Notes under the pieces: model-generated
Told to the model about the DNA's origin: nothing
The model's input: the letters and a program-made list of their open reading frames with translations, nothing else
The model's database searches: none
NCBI RefSeq assembly: GCF_004327985.1
Contig: NZ_SJDL01000029.1
Coordinates: 1 to 64,000, forward strand
Direction: 5' to 3'
DNA from: Marinobacter halodurans
GTDB taxonomy: Bacteria > Pseudomonadota > Gammaproteobacteria > Pseudomonadales > Oleiphilaceae
DNA: 64,000 nt
Made by a program: the position numbers and the translations under genes
Part shown: piece by piece, positions 56,047-64,000 of the stretch
How positions within the stretch are numbered: position 1 is the stretch's first letter
Layout of the letters: each line of letters opens with the position of its first letter

Positions 56047-56087
56047 GCCGCCCTTTGGGCGGCTCAGAAGCTGAAGCGTCTGCTACA
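56047..56087 (+). repeat. Single REP unit
   Basis: gaagctgaagcgtctgctaca at 56067-56087, preceded by gccgccc-ttt-gggcggc (56047-56063). This is the T variant of the 21-bp unit without a partner. Confidence 0.82.
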
Positions 56088-56107
56088 TTGCTATTAAACT
56101 TCGGGGG

Positions 56108-56848
56108 TTATCGCTTCCCCATCCGGTCCAGAACCGCCCGACATTCATCCGACCGCAGCCGCCCGGCAAACACATCGCGTTCCCGCTCCAGGGCCGCGAA
56201 TGCCTGGTCTTCCCAGGGGGCATGCATCAGCCGCTTGCTGGCCCGCAAGGCGTCCCGGGGCTTGTCCACCAGCTTACGGGCCTCGGTCAGGGCCACGGCT
56301 TCGGCCTCGCCGTCCGGCACACAACCGGTGGCCAGTCCGGCTTCCACGGCGGCCTTGCCATCCAGCGTCTCGCCAAACACCAGCAGATCCGTCGCGCGGC
56401 GGTAACCCATGCGCAGCGGGCCCATCACTGTCGAGGCGGCCTCCGGCGAGAGGCCCAAGTCGACGAACGGCGTGCGAAAACGGGCCGAGGCAGCCGCGAT
56501 CACCATGTCGCAGTGAAACAGAAGGGTGGTGCCAATGCCGATGGCAATGCCTTCCACGGCGGCAATCACCGGCGTATCGCAACGCATCAGTCGCTCGATG
56601 AACGCCAGACCCGCCGACGGTTTGGGATCCGGATCGGTCGCCCGGGCACGGAAATCGTCCAGGTCGTTGCCGGCGGTGAACAGGCCGTCGCAGCCGGTGA
56701 TGACAATGGCATGGATACTCTCGTCCGCGGCGGCGGCCTCTACCGCGTTGGACAGGGAGTCGTACATGGCGCGGGTCAGCGCATTCTTTTTCTCCGGGCG
56801 ACGAAGGGTCAGCCGGGTGATGCCGGGTTCGCGGGTCACTTCGATCAT
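56108..56848 (-). CDS. Enoyl-CoA hydratase/isomerase (crotonase family)
   Basis: A 246-residue crotonase. LRRPEKKNALTRAMYDSL, oxyanion loop FTAGNDLDDF, GIAIGIGTTLLFHCDMVIAA, and LGLSPEAAST with Glu136. The first hydratase Glu is not evident (IGIGTT where hydratases have GGGCELA), so it may be an enoyl-CoA isomerase (PaaG/ECI-like) instead. ATG at 56848 has GAGGAG 7 nt upstream. Divergent from the amidase. Confidence 0.87.
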   Translation of the reverse strand: MIEVTREPGITRLTLRRPEKKNALTRAMYDSLSNAVEAAAADESIHAIVITGCDGLFTAGNDLDDFRARATDPDPKPSAGLAFIERLMRCDTPVIAAVEGIAIGIGTTLLFHCDMVIAAASARFRTPFVDLGLSPEAASTVMGPLRMGYRRATDLLVFGETLDGKAAVEAGLATGCVPDGEAEAVALTEARKLVDKPRDALRASKRLMHAPWEDQAFAALERERDVFAGRLRSDECRAVLDRMGKR

Positions 56849-56884
56849 GCCGGTTCTCCTCATTGTCAGGGCATGGCTCGCTCA

Positions 56885-56909
56885 TTTTGCGAAATACTGT
56901 TTCACAAAA
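56885..56909. promoter_or_regulatory. Palindrome between hydratase and amidase genes
   Basis: TTTTGCGAAAT and GTTTCACAAAA flank a 3-nt centre, with few mismatches. It lies 37 bp from the hydratase ATG and 49 bp from the amidase ATG, so one regulator could control both. The GAAAY/RTTTC half-sites relate it to the GTTTCGC motif, but the spacing differs. Confidence 0.5.
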
Positions 56910-56957
56910 ATACAATTTATTCTATGTTTGTGGACGACAACAACAAGGAGCCGACCC

Positions 56958-58415
56958 ATGCCCCCATTCCACGAGATGAGCAGCTTTGCCCTGGCGGAGG
57001 GCATCCGCAGCCGAACGTTTACCGCCATCGCCGTCCTCGATCATTTCCTGGCTCGCATCGAGCGTTTCAATCCCGGCCTGAACGCCATCGTCGTGCTGCG
57101 CGCCGACGAGGCCCGCAAACAGGCGGAGGCCGCCGATGCCGCGGCCGAGCGGGGTGAAAGCTGGGGGCCGCTGCATGGGGTACCCATGACCATCAAGGAG
57201 ACCTTCGAGATCGAGGGCTGGCCCACCACCGCCGGCTTCGAGAAGCTGCGCGACCACGTATCGCCCCGTACGGCTCCGGCTGTGGAACGGCTGCGTGCGG
57301 CAGGCGCCATCATCCTGGGCAAGACCAACGTGCCGGAACTGGCGGGCGACCTGCAAAGCTTCAACAGCATCTACGGCACCAGCAACAACCCGTGGGACAC
57401 GAGCCGCACACCCGGCGGCTCCTCCGGCGGCGCCGCCGCGGCACTGGCCGCCGGCCTGACCCCGCTGGAGCTGGGCAGCGATATTGGCGGATCCATCCGC
57501 ACGCCCGCGGCGTTCTGCGGCATCTACGGGCTGAAGACCACCTACGGTATCGTCCCGACACGGGGCCATGTACCGGGCACGCCCGGCAGTCGCGGCAAGC
57601 GGGATATCGCCGTCGCCGGGCCGATGGGCCGTCACCTGGAAGACCTGGACCAGGCCCTGGCGCTGCTGGCAGGACCGGATGAGGCGGAAGCCCCGGCCTG
57701 GCGACTCGAACTGCCCGGGCCCTCCACCGAGCGGTTGGCCGACCTGCGCGTGGCGGCCTGGCTGGACGACGCATTCTGCCCGGTCGACCAGGGCGTCCGG
57801 GGCGGGCTACAGACCTGCGTCGAGCTGCTGCGAGCCGAAGGCGCCCGGGTGGATGAGGAAGCCCGGCCGGATCAACTGACCCTGAAGTCCAACCATGCCC
57901 TGTATTACAACCTGCTCGCCGCCGCCATGGGCGCCGGCCTGAGCCCGAAAACCCGGGAGAAACTGCAGCCGCTTACCGAAGATCCGGACACCGACGACTA
58001 CCGCAGCCGCTTTGCCCGGGGAGCCCTGCAGTCCCACGCCGACTGGCTGGCCGGTGACGAACAGAGGGCCCAATTGCAGCATCGCTGGAAACGGTTCTTC
58101 GAAACGTTCGACGCGGTGCTGTGCCCTGTGGTGAACACCCTGGCGTTCAGGCACGATCAGGAGACCGCCGCCACCGAGCGCACCCTGACCATCAACGGCC
58201 AGCCCCAGCCCTACATGGACGTGACCGTGTGGGCCGGCATTGCGGCGATTTCCGGGCTGCCCGCCCTGAGCCTGCCCGTGGGCTATTCTGACGAAGGACT
58301 GCCGCTGGCCGTGCAGCTGATCGGTCCGGCCTACAGCGATCGCAACCTGCTGCGGATCGGGCAGCTCCTGGCCCGGCACCTGCACCCGGACGGCCTCCCT
58401 TTCCCCCGGCTGTAA
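56958..58415 (+). CDS. Amidase signature-family hydrolase
   Basis: A 485-residue amidase. The Ser-cisSer-Lys triad is Lys80 (PMTIKETF), Ser155 (GGSSGGAAAALAAG) and nucleophile Ser179 (GSDIGGSIRTPAAFCG). YGLKTTYGIVPTRG and the C-terminal GLPALSLPVG, GLPLAVQLIGP are typical. It hydrolyses an amide to acid and ammonia. ATG at 56958 has AAGGAG 7 nt upstream; the longer open frame runs over the promoter palindrome. It precedes a TRAP transporter operon, which may import the acid or amide. Confidence 0.93.
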   Translation: MPPFHEMSSFALAEGIRSRTFTAIAVLDHFLARIERFNPGLNAIVVLRADEARKQAEAADAAAERGESWGPLHGVPMTIKETFEIEGWPTTAGFEKLRDHVSPRTAPAVERLRAAGAIILGKTNVPELAGDLQSFNSIYGTSNNPWDTSRTPGGSSGGAAAALAAGLTPLELGSDIGGSIRTPAAFCGIYGLKTTYGIVPTRGHVPGTPGSRGKRDIAVAGPMGRHLEDLDQALALLAGPDEAEAPAWRLELPGPSTERLADLRVAAWLDDAFCPVDQGVRGGLQTCVELLRAEGARVDEEARPDQLTLKSNHALYYNLLAAAMGAGLSPKTREKLQPLTEDPDTDDYRSRFARGALQSHADWLAGDEQRAQLQHRWKRFFETFDAVLCPVVNTLAFRHDQETAATERTLTINGQPQPYMDVTVWAGIAAISGLPALSLPVGYSDEGLPLAVQLIGPAYSDRNLLRIGQLLARHLHPDGLPFPRL

Positions 58416-58427
58416 GTCGGGCGCCCG

Positions 58428-58454
58428 GGACGCGGGAAGATTCCACCCGCGTCC
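58428..58454 (+). terminator. Possible amidase terminator
   Basis: GGACGCGGG (58428-58436) pairs with CCCGCGTCC (58446-58454) over 9 bp, loop of 9, only 13 bp past the amidase stop. The T-tract is weak. Confidence 0.5.
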
Positions 58455-58566
58455 TATTGCAAAACGTGATGCGTATGATAAATTCGGAAAACAAAGATTC
58501 ATTCTGCAGTCACAAGTACCGCAGAGCGAAACATAACGAATGACACAACAACAAAGAGGTCACGTC

Positions 58567-59610
58567 ATGCCATCGCTAACCCTGTTCCGCAAGCAACTGA
58601 CGGTGTTCGCGTCAGCGGCCACCCTGAGCCTGGGCGTGTTGTTCAGTGGCAGCGCCGCTGCTGCCGACACCATCACCTGGAAGGTACAGTCTCACTGGCC
58701 GGGTTCCAGCAGTTCCTACACCGACAGCCTGGAGCGCATCAAGCGTGTCATCGAAGAGCGCAGCGACGGCCGCCTGGAGCTCAAGCTTTACGAAGCCGGC
58801 GCGCTGTTCAAGGCCAAGCAGACTTTCGACGCGGTCAGCCGCGGCATCCTGGAAATGGGCACCATTTCCCCGTCCTACGCCCAGGACAAGATGACCCTGG
58901 CTGGCATCGCCTCCGGTCTGCCGTTTGCCTTCCGTCACGTGTGGGAAGCGGCCTACTTCCACAAGGGCCTCGGCTTCGAGCAGATGCTGCGTGATGAAGC
59001 CGCTCAATATGGCGTTTACTGGGCTACCGACAAAGTTTACCCGACCGAGATGGTGGTCAAGAAGCCGATCAAGAGCTGGGATGATTTCACGTCCCTGAAG
59101 CTGCGCTCCTCCGGTGCCCTGCAGAAATTCCTGACCGAGGCCGGTGCCGCCGCGTCCTATATTCCGGGCAGCGAACTCTACCCGGCCCTGGACAGTGGCG
59201 TGGTCGACGGTGCTCACTGGGGCGCGGCCCAGGGTGCGTACTCCATGGGTCTGTATGAAGTGGCCAAATACCACGTGAAGCCGGCCCTGAACATCGCCGG
59301 CACCGACGTCATCATCGTCAGCCAGAAGGCTCTGGACAAGCTGCCTGAGGACCTGCAGAACGTTGTGAAGCAGGCGCTGGAAGAAGAATTCTGGTTCCGC
59401 ACCAACGAGTACCAGTACAAAGAGCAGCTGGCCCTGGCCAAGGCCGAGAAAGAAGAAGGTGTCCAGGTCAACACCCTGCCGGACGACGTCCAGAAGCGCC
59501 TGACCCAGGTCGCTCAGAAAATGTGGGACGAGGAAGGCGAGCGTAGCGAGCGCTCCAAGAAAGCACTGGCTATGCTGAAAGACTACCTGCGTCAGCTGGG
59601 TTACCTGTAA
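58567..59610 (+). CDS. dctP: TRAP transporter substrate-binding protein DctP
   Basis: A 347-residue periplasmic binding protein for a carboxylate. Signal peptide ends near SAAAA, then DTITWKVQSHWPGSS, LELKLYEAGALFKAKQTFDAVSRGILEMG, the SLKLRSSGALQKFL Arg region that contacts the ligand carboxylate, and ALDSGVVDGAHWGA. ATG at 58567 has GAGG 7 nt upstream; an upstream ATG at 58540 does not. First gene of dctPQM. Confidence 0.94.
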   Translation: MPSLTLFRKQLTVFASAATLSLGVLFSGSAAAADTITWKVQSHWPGSSSSYTDSLERIKRVIEERSDGRLELKLYEAGALFKAKQTFDAVSRGILEMGTISPSYAQDKMTLAGIASGLPFAFRHVWEAAYFHKGLGFEQMLRDEAAQYGVYWATDKVYPTEMVVKKPIKSWDDFTSLKLRSSGALQKFLTEAGAAASYIPGSELYPALDSGVVDGAHWGAAQGAYSMGLYEVAKYHVKPALNIAGTDVIIVSQKALDKLPEDLQNVVKQALEEEFWFRTNEYQYKEQLALAKAEKEEGVQVNTLPDDVQKRLTQVAQKMWDEEGERSERSKKALAMLKDYLRQLGYL

Positions 59611-59625
59611 CACCCGTCAACACAG

Positions 59626-59652
59626 ACCGGCGGGCCCCGCTCGCCGGTTTTT
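59626..59652 (+). terminator. Intercistronic hairpin between dctP and dctQ
   Basis: ACCGGCG (59626-59632) pairs with CGCCGGT (59642-59648), followed by four more T (five with the stem's last T). Within an operon this gives partial termination and more binding protein than permease. Confidence 0.7.
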
Positions 59653-59690
59653 CCCGTTCCTGAAGACCCGATATTCCCCCGGAGGACACC

Positions 59691-60239
59691 ATGCGTGCGC
59701 TGACCGCATTCATGAATGGGGTCACCCGACTCAATGATTTCATTGGGCGCTGGGTTTCCCTGCTCGTCTTTGCCATGTTTGCCTTCCTGCTCCTTGAGGT
59801 CGGCTTCCGCTACCTGCTCGGCTCACCCACCGTCTGGACCAACGAACTGACCCAGATGCTGTTTGGTGTCTACGCCGTTATGTCCGGCGGCTACATCATG
59901 GCCCACCGGGGGCACGTGAATGTCGATCTCCTCTATTCCCATCTGGGCCCGCGGGTCCAGGCCGGGCTCGACATCTTCACGTCCACCATGTTTTTCGCCT
60001 TCACCCTGGCGCTGTTCTACTTCGGTTACGACATGGCCAGTGAATCCGTGGCCAGTTTCGAAACCACCTATTCCGCCTGGAACCCGCCGATCTGGCCGGT
60101 GAAGGTGGCGATTCCCCTGGGCACTGGCCTGCTGATCCTGCAGGGCGTGGTCAAGCTGCTGCAGGACATCGCCATTGCCCTGGACCTGGATTACTACAAA
60201 CCTTCCGAGACCGATGACGAGCAGGGAGACGTGTTGTGA
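59691..60239 (+). CDS. dctQ: TRAP transporter small permease DctQ
   Basis: A 182-residue membrane protein with four helices. LVFAMFAFLLLEVGFRYLLGSPTVWTNELTQMLFGVYAVMSGGYIM and HRGHVNVDLLYSHLGPR match DctQ. GGAGGAC precedes the ATG. It overlaps dctM by 4 bp (GTGA). Confidence 0.93.
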   Translation: MRALTAFMNGVTRLNDFIGRWVSLLVFAMFAFLLLEVGFRYLLGSPTVWTNELTQMLFGVYAVMSGGYIMAHRGHVNVDLLYSHLGPRVQAGLDIFTSTMFFAFTLALFYFGYDMASESVASFETTYSAWNPPIWPVKVAIPLGTGLLILQGVVKLLQDIAIALDLDYYKPSETDDEQGDVL

Positions 60240-61546
60240 GCATTGAAGTCCTGACCCTGCTGTTTTTCGGCGCGCTGCTGTTCTTCCTGGTCCTCGGCCT
60301 GCCGCTGACCTTTGTCCTGGGCGGCGTGTCCGTCGTCTTCCTCTATTTCACCTGGGGTTTCGACTCCTTCTTTATGGTGGCTTCGCAGATCTGGAGCACC
60401 ATGGAGAGTTTCACCCTGGTGGCGATTCCCCTGTTCGTCTTCATGGCGATGATCCTGGAACGCACCGGCGTCGCCAATGACCTCTACCGCATGATGCACC
60501 TGTGGTGGGGCGGCGTTCGCGGTGGCCTGGCCATCGGTACGCTGGGGATCTGTGCGCTGTTTGCCGCCATGTGTGGCATCAGTGGCGCGGCCGTGGTGGC
60601 CATGGGCACCATCGCGCTGCCATCAATGCTGGAACGGGGCTACGACAAGAACATGGCGCTGGGCTGCATCAATACCGGCGGCGGTTGGGGCATCCTGATT
60701 CCACCCAGCATTCTGATGATCCTGTACTCGCTGATCACCGGCGTGTCCGTGGGCAAGATGTTTGCGGCGGGTATCCTGCCGGGCGTCCTGCTGATGGTGC
60801 TGACCACGGCCTACATCATCATCCGCTGCTACCTGCAGCCGCACCTGGCGCCGGCCCTGCCGCCGGAAGAGCGGGCGAGTTGGGGCGAGAAGTTCCGCGC
60901 CCTGCGGGCGGTCATCCTGCCGATCGCCATTGTGGTGATGGTGCTCGGCTCCATCATCGGCGGGATCACCACGCCGACGGAGGCCGCTGCTGTGGGCGTG
61001 CTGGGCGCGCTGATCTCCGCTATGGTCTACCGCAAGTTCACCTGGTCACTCATGCACGAGGCGGCGATTCGCACGTTCAAGCTGACCGGCATGATCATGT
61101 GGATCCTGTTCGCGGCCCACGCGTTCAGTGCCGCCTACCAGAGCATGGGCGCGCAGGAGCTGATCGAAGGCCTGATGGAAATGATCCCGGGCGGTCCCTG
61201 GGGCGTCATCCTGTCGATGATGCTGATTGTCTTCCTGCTGGCCATGGTGCTGGATCCGGTGGGCATCATGCTGATCACGTTGCCGGTGTTCATGCCCATC
61301 GTGGAAGGTCTGGGCTTCGATCCGATCTGGTTCGGCATCCTGTTCGTGATCAATATGGAAATCGGCTACATGACACCGCCGTTCGGCTTCAACCTGTTCT
61401 ACCTGAAAGGCGTGGTGCCGCCGAGCATCACCATGCAGGACATCTACAAGTCGATCATTCCGTTCGTACTGGTTCAGGTGTTGGGCATGGGGATCATCAT
61501 GGTGTTCCCGGATATCGCCACCTACCTGCCGGACCTGTTCTTCTGA
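60236..61546 (+). CDS. dctM: TRAP transporter large permease DctM
   Basis: A 436-residue ion-transporter permease with about twelve helices. LGICALFAAMCGISGAAVVAMGTIALPSML, GGGWGILIPPSILMILY, TTPTEAAAVGVLGAL and PPFGFNLFYLKGVVP are DctM landmarks. It starts with GTG within the dctQ stop. Powered by a sodium or proton gradient. Last gene of the operon. Confidence 0.95.
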   Translation: MSIEVLTLLFFGALLFFLVLGLPLTFVLGGVSVVFLYFTWGFDSFFMVASQIWSTMESFTLVAIPLFVFMAMILERTGVANDLYRMMHLWWGGVRGGLAIGTLGICALFAAMCGISGAAVVAMGTIALPSMLERGYDKNMALGCINTGGGWGILIPPSILMILYSLITGVSVGKMFAAGILPGVLLMVLTTAYIIIRCYLQPHLAPALPPEERASWGEKFRALRAVILPIAIVVMVLGSIIGGITTPTEAAAVGVLGALISAMVYRKFTWSLMHEAAIRTFKLTGMIMWILFAAHAFSAAYQSMGAQELIEGLMEMIPGGPWGVILSMMLIVFLLAMVLDPVGIMLITLPVFMPIVEGLGFDPIWFGILFVINMEIGYMTPPFGFNLFYLKGVVPPSITMQDIYKSIIPFVLVQVLGMGIIMVFPDIATYLPDLFF

Positions 61547-61762
61547 GCCGCGACCGTTGAGCCGCTGTTGCCACCGGCAGCGGCGGCTCAACGCCGGATT
61601 TGCGGTAGCATTCTGTTACGCATGACTCATTGATTCTGTTCAATTTTCAAACTTAAATAGTGATACTCCGATCACACTATGAATCAAACGACCTATAACC
61701 AAAAACGCTAGCGCTTCAGAGCAGCCCCACGCTCGATGACGCCCCATTCCAGGAAGTTCATC

Positions 61763-63622
61763 ATGCGACTGCCCCAGTTTTTCACGTCCCTCTCGATTGG
61801 ACGCAAACTCGGTATCGGCTTTGCGATCCTGATCATCCTCTCGGTTATTACCGGCTCAATCGGCCTCACCGCCCTGGACAACTACGCCGATCGCGGTGAT
61901 GTGGTGGGCCTGGTCGGCGCCATGGAAACCAACCTGTTGCAGGCCCGTCTGGCGGAGAAATCCTTCCTGATGGAAGCCGCCGACGACGACCTGGCCAAAG
62001 CCCGAAAGCAAAGCGCCGCGGCCGGCCAGATGGCCGAATCCCTGAGTCATCAGGTGAGCAACAGCACCGACCAGGCCCGACTCGCCACGGTCATTGACGG
62101 CTCTGCCCACTACGGAGAGCTGCTGGCCGATGTCGGCGCAACCCAGGCGGCGCGGGACGAAACCATCAAGACCCTGGCGATGGACGCGCGTAAAACCGAA
62201 AGCCGCCTGAGCACCGAAGATCAGCTCTACGTCGCCAGCGCCGCCCTCAAGCAGATGCGCCGCAGTGAGCGCAATTTCCTGATCGAGGGCGACGACAAGG
62301 CCATCAAGGCATTTGACGATGCGAACAGCCGGGCCCTGAAATCCGTCAAATCCTCCTTTGTCGACAAATCCGTCAAAGAGGAAGTCAGCGGCCTGTTCCA
62401 GGCCTACAGCGACAGTTTCCACAGTGCCGTCGATCAGGTTCGGAAGACCCACACGCTCGAGCAGGACATGATCGATACGGCGCGTTCAATCCTGCAGGCA
62501 ACCAACGACATGAAGCAGGACCAGCTGGCGAAGATGAAGAGCGATCACCAGTCGGCCATCGTCATGATTGCGGTGACCATGGTGATCGTGATCCTGATGG
62601 GCATCGGGCTGGCCTGGGTGCTCGGTCGCTCCATCGTGCGTCCGATTCGCGAAGCGGTGGATGTGGCGTCCAAGGTGGCGTCCGGCGACCTGCGCCAGCA
62701 GGTCAGCAGCAACCGCAAGGACGAGCTGGGACAACTGCTCAGCGCCCTGGGCGGCATGGTCACGAACCTGCGCGCGTTGGTGCAGGGCATTGACCAGGGC
62801 TCCAACGACATCGCCGCTTCAACAGGCGAACTGTCCACGGTCACCGAACAAACCAGCCTGGGCATGACCCAGCAGCGCGATCAGACCGACCAGGTCGCCA
62901 CCGCCATGAATGAAATGGTGGCCACCGTCAGCGAAGTGGCGCGCAGCGCGGAGGAAGCCTTCTCCGCCGCGAACCAGGCCAGCCAGACCGCCACCGACGG
63001 GGAAACCGCGGTGGGCGAAACCCTGGCTTACGTCAGCGAACTGAACACACTGGTTGAGGACGTCATGCAGAAGCTCAATGGCCTGCAGGCGGACACCCAG
63101 AACATCGGTACCGTGCTCGACGTCATCAAGTCGGTGGCGGAACAGACCAATCTGCTGGCGCTGAACGCGGCGATCGAAGCAGCCCGTGCCGGCGAACAGG
63201 GGCGCGGTTTTGCGGTGGTCGCGGACGAAGTACGCTCCCTGGCCCAGCGCACGCAGAGCTCGGCGACGGAGATCGAGACGCTGATCACCAATCTGGTCAG
63301 CAGCGCAGAGAGTTCCGTGACGGCCATGGAATCCGGCACCCGCCTGGCCGGGCAGACCCTGGACAGCGCACGCACCACCGGCCAGACCATTGAAGCGATT
63401 GCCAGCGCGGTGGAACAGATCCGCCAGCTCAACAGTCAGATCGCCACGGCGGCGGAAGAACAGTCGTCGGTGGCCGAGGACATCAACCACAACGTCACGA
63501 GCATCCGGGACATCAGCGACCAGTCCGCCACGGCGGCCACCCAGGTGGCGTCGTCCTCAACGGAGCTCGCGCAGTTGGGCGAGAACCTGCGCCGTCAGGT
63601 GGCGCAGTTCAGCGTACAGTAG
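61763..63622 (+). CDS. Methyl-accepting chemotaxis protein with HBM-type sensor
   Basis: A 619-residue chemoreceptor. TM1 about 16-38, periplasmic helical region 40-262, TM2 about 265-288, HAMP, then the signalling hairpin whose tip is [20 protein letters not shown]. The sensor shows two similar segments, [14 protein letters not shown] and [12 protein letters not shown], as expected of the two four-helix bundles of HBM domains (McpS, TorS), which bind organic acids. ATG at 61763 has AGGAAG 7 nt upstream. It lies beside a TRAP system for carboxylates, suggesting shared ligands. Confidence 0.9.
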   Translation: MRLPQFFTSLSIGRKLGIGFAILIILSVITGSIGLTALDNYADRGDVVGLVGAMETNLLQARLAEKSFLMEAADDDLAKARKQSAAAGQMAESLSHQVSNSTDQARLATVIDGSAHYGELLADVGATQAARDETIKTLAMDARKTESRLSTEDQLYVASAALKQMRRSERNFLIEGDDKAIKAFDDANSRALKSVKSSFVDKSVKEEVSGLFQAYSDSFHSAVDQVRKTHTLEQDMIDTARSILQATNDMKQDQLAKMKSDHQSAIVMIAVTMVIVILMGIGLAWVLGRSIVRPIREAVDVASKVASGDLRQQVSSNRKDELGQLLSALGGMVTNLRALVQGIDQGSNDIAASTGELSTVTEQTSLGMTQQRDQTDQVATAMNEMVATVSEVARSAEEAFSAANQASQTATDGETAVGETLAYVSELNTLVEDVMQKLNGLQADTQNIGTVLDVIKSVAEQTNLLALNAAIEAARAGEQGRGFAVVADEVRSLAQRTQSSATEIETLITNLVSSAESSVTAMESGTRLAGQTLDSARTTGQTIEAIASAVEQIRQLNSQIATAAEEQSSVAEDINHNVTSIRDISDQSATAATQVASSSTELAQLGENLRRQVAQFSVQ

Positions 63623-63632
63623 GCAGGATGGC

Positions 63633-63653
63633 GGCCGGCCCCACGGGCCGGCC
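63633..63653. terminator. Convergent hairpin
   Basis: GGCCGGCCC (63633-63641) pairs with GGGCCGGCC (63645-63653), perfect 9-bp stem with loop CAC between convergent genes; no T-tract. Confidence 0.5.
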
Positions 63654-63661
63654 AACGTTGA

Positions 63662-64000
63662 TCAGTTGGTACGCGCAGCCGCCTGTTCCGCTGCCTGCAA
63701 TGTTTTCTCTCCCACCGCAGACGCATACTCCTGCCACAACGGCTTCATCGCCGCCTGCCAGTCGGACAGTTCCTGGGGTGTCGGCTTCACCAGGGTGACG
63801 CCACGGGCGTTCTTCAGCGCTTCACGATCGTTCATGCTCTTGGCCTTGGCCACCGCATTGCCGTAGCCCAGCGCGTTGCTCATGGCATAACTGAAGTGGC
63901 GACGCTCGTCGTCGGTCAGGCTCTGCCAGAAGGTCGCGTTGGTGATCACCATGTAATCCAGCACACCGTGGTTGGATTCCATGATGTAGGGCTGGTATTC
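63662..64000 (-). CDS. 3' part of a TRAP transporter substrate-binding protein
   Basis: The C-terminal 112 residues of a DctP-family protein, cut by the window end. The frame is open to 64000: EYQPYIMESNHGVLDYMVITNATFWQSL and QELSDWQAAMKPLWQEYASAVG are typical of the DctP C-terminal domain. An internal Met at 63982 is not the start. It differs from the dctP at 58567. Its permease genes would be to the right. Confidence 0.85.
   Translation of the reverse strand, partial: EYQPYIMESNHGVLDYMVITNATFWQSLTDDERRHFSYAMSNALGYGNAVAKAKSMNDREALKNARGVTLVKPTPQELSDWQAAMKPLWQEYASAVGEKTLQAAEQAAARTN

Larger units (their letters stand above)
55662..56107. other. Repeat-filled convergent intergenic region
   Basis: 446 bp between convergent genes holding a REP pair, the fourth three-way-junction element and a single REP (each listed). 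Apart from short linkers nothing else is visible. ORFs through this region are by-products of the palindromes. Confidence 0.75.

Noticed and set aside
23753-56087. CRISPR array
   Set aside because: The 21-bp repeats are scattered over 32 kb in inverted pairs with their own hairpins, without regular spacers or cas genes.
56526-56957. N-terminal extension of the amidase
   Set aside because: It would run through the divergent promoter and antisense to the crotonase gene; ATG at 56958 has an AAGGAG site and gives a normal amidase length.

Overview
The window is GC-rich chromosomal DNA (low to mid 60s % by eye) from a heterotrophic gammaproteobacterium. A Marinobacter-like or neighbouring marine lineage is the best guess. 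It rests on the mix of acyl-CoA catabolism, TRAP and DcaP-type transport, a Tad pilus locus, a CcoM-like cbb3 oxidase subunit and an ANR/FNR box. No rRNA, tRNA or marker gene is present, so the genus is inference.

Layout. 1-1269: the 5' end of a group IIC-type intron cut by the window edge, lying against the terminator of a BMP-family ABC substrate-binding protein. 1838-13752: a compact Tad/Flp pilus operon (flp, tadE-like, cpaB, cpaC, cpaE/tadZ, cpaF/tadA, tadB, tadC, tadD, a DUF3613-like gene, tadG-like) ending in a PAS-GAF-GAF-GGDEF diguanylate cyclase; no prepilin peptidase is present. 13790-19041: beta-CASP RNase, a 40-codon CcoM-like gene behind an ANR/FNR box, an SMP-30 lactonase and nitronate monooxygenase pair, a QsdR-like TetR regulator and a hotdog thioesterase. 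19098-31511: alcohol and aldehyde dehydrogenases, a fadB-like/thiolase/acyl-CoA dehydrogenase operon, an IclR regulator, a frameshifted membrane protein and a PcaF-like thiolase. 31759-34788: modE-like gene and modABC for molybdate uptake. 34946-41914: DcaP-like porin, a two-subunit acyl-CoA dehydrogenase, class II aldolase, MDR-type oxidoreductase and MaoC hydratase. 42109-46682: a branched-chain-amino-acid-type ABC transporter with a frameshifted binding protein. 47022-53884: a cluster resembling the 4-hydroxyacid (levulinate-type) pathway: acyl-CoA synthetase, SurE, APH-fold phosphotransferase, SDR, ACAD10/11-like enzyme, thioesterase and SDR. 54057-64000: a second acyl-CoA synthetase, enoyl-CoA hydratase, amidase, a TRAP transporter, a chemoreceptor and the 3' end of another TRAP binding protein.

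How it fits together. Most of 19-62 kb supports uptake (porin, Liv ABC, TRAP), CoA activation, dehydrogenation, hydration and thiolysis of carboxylic acids. Several of these promoters share a GTTTCGC-type 17-bp motif that could be the operator of the IclR protein encoded at 27581-28396.

The most unusual non-coding signal is a dispersed family of about 100-bp intergenic elements (21717, 31541, 39232 and 55865). The two best copies fold as a three-way junction whose stems differ completely between copies yet stay perfectly complementary, while loops and linkers are conserved. A second family of 21-bp REP/BIME-type palindromes (from 23753, 40200, 41937, 55675 and 56047) shares some of the same intergenic regions.
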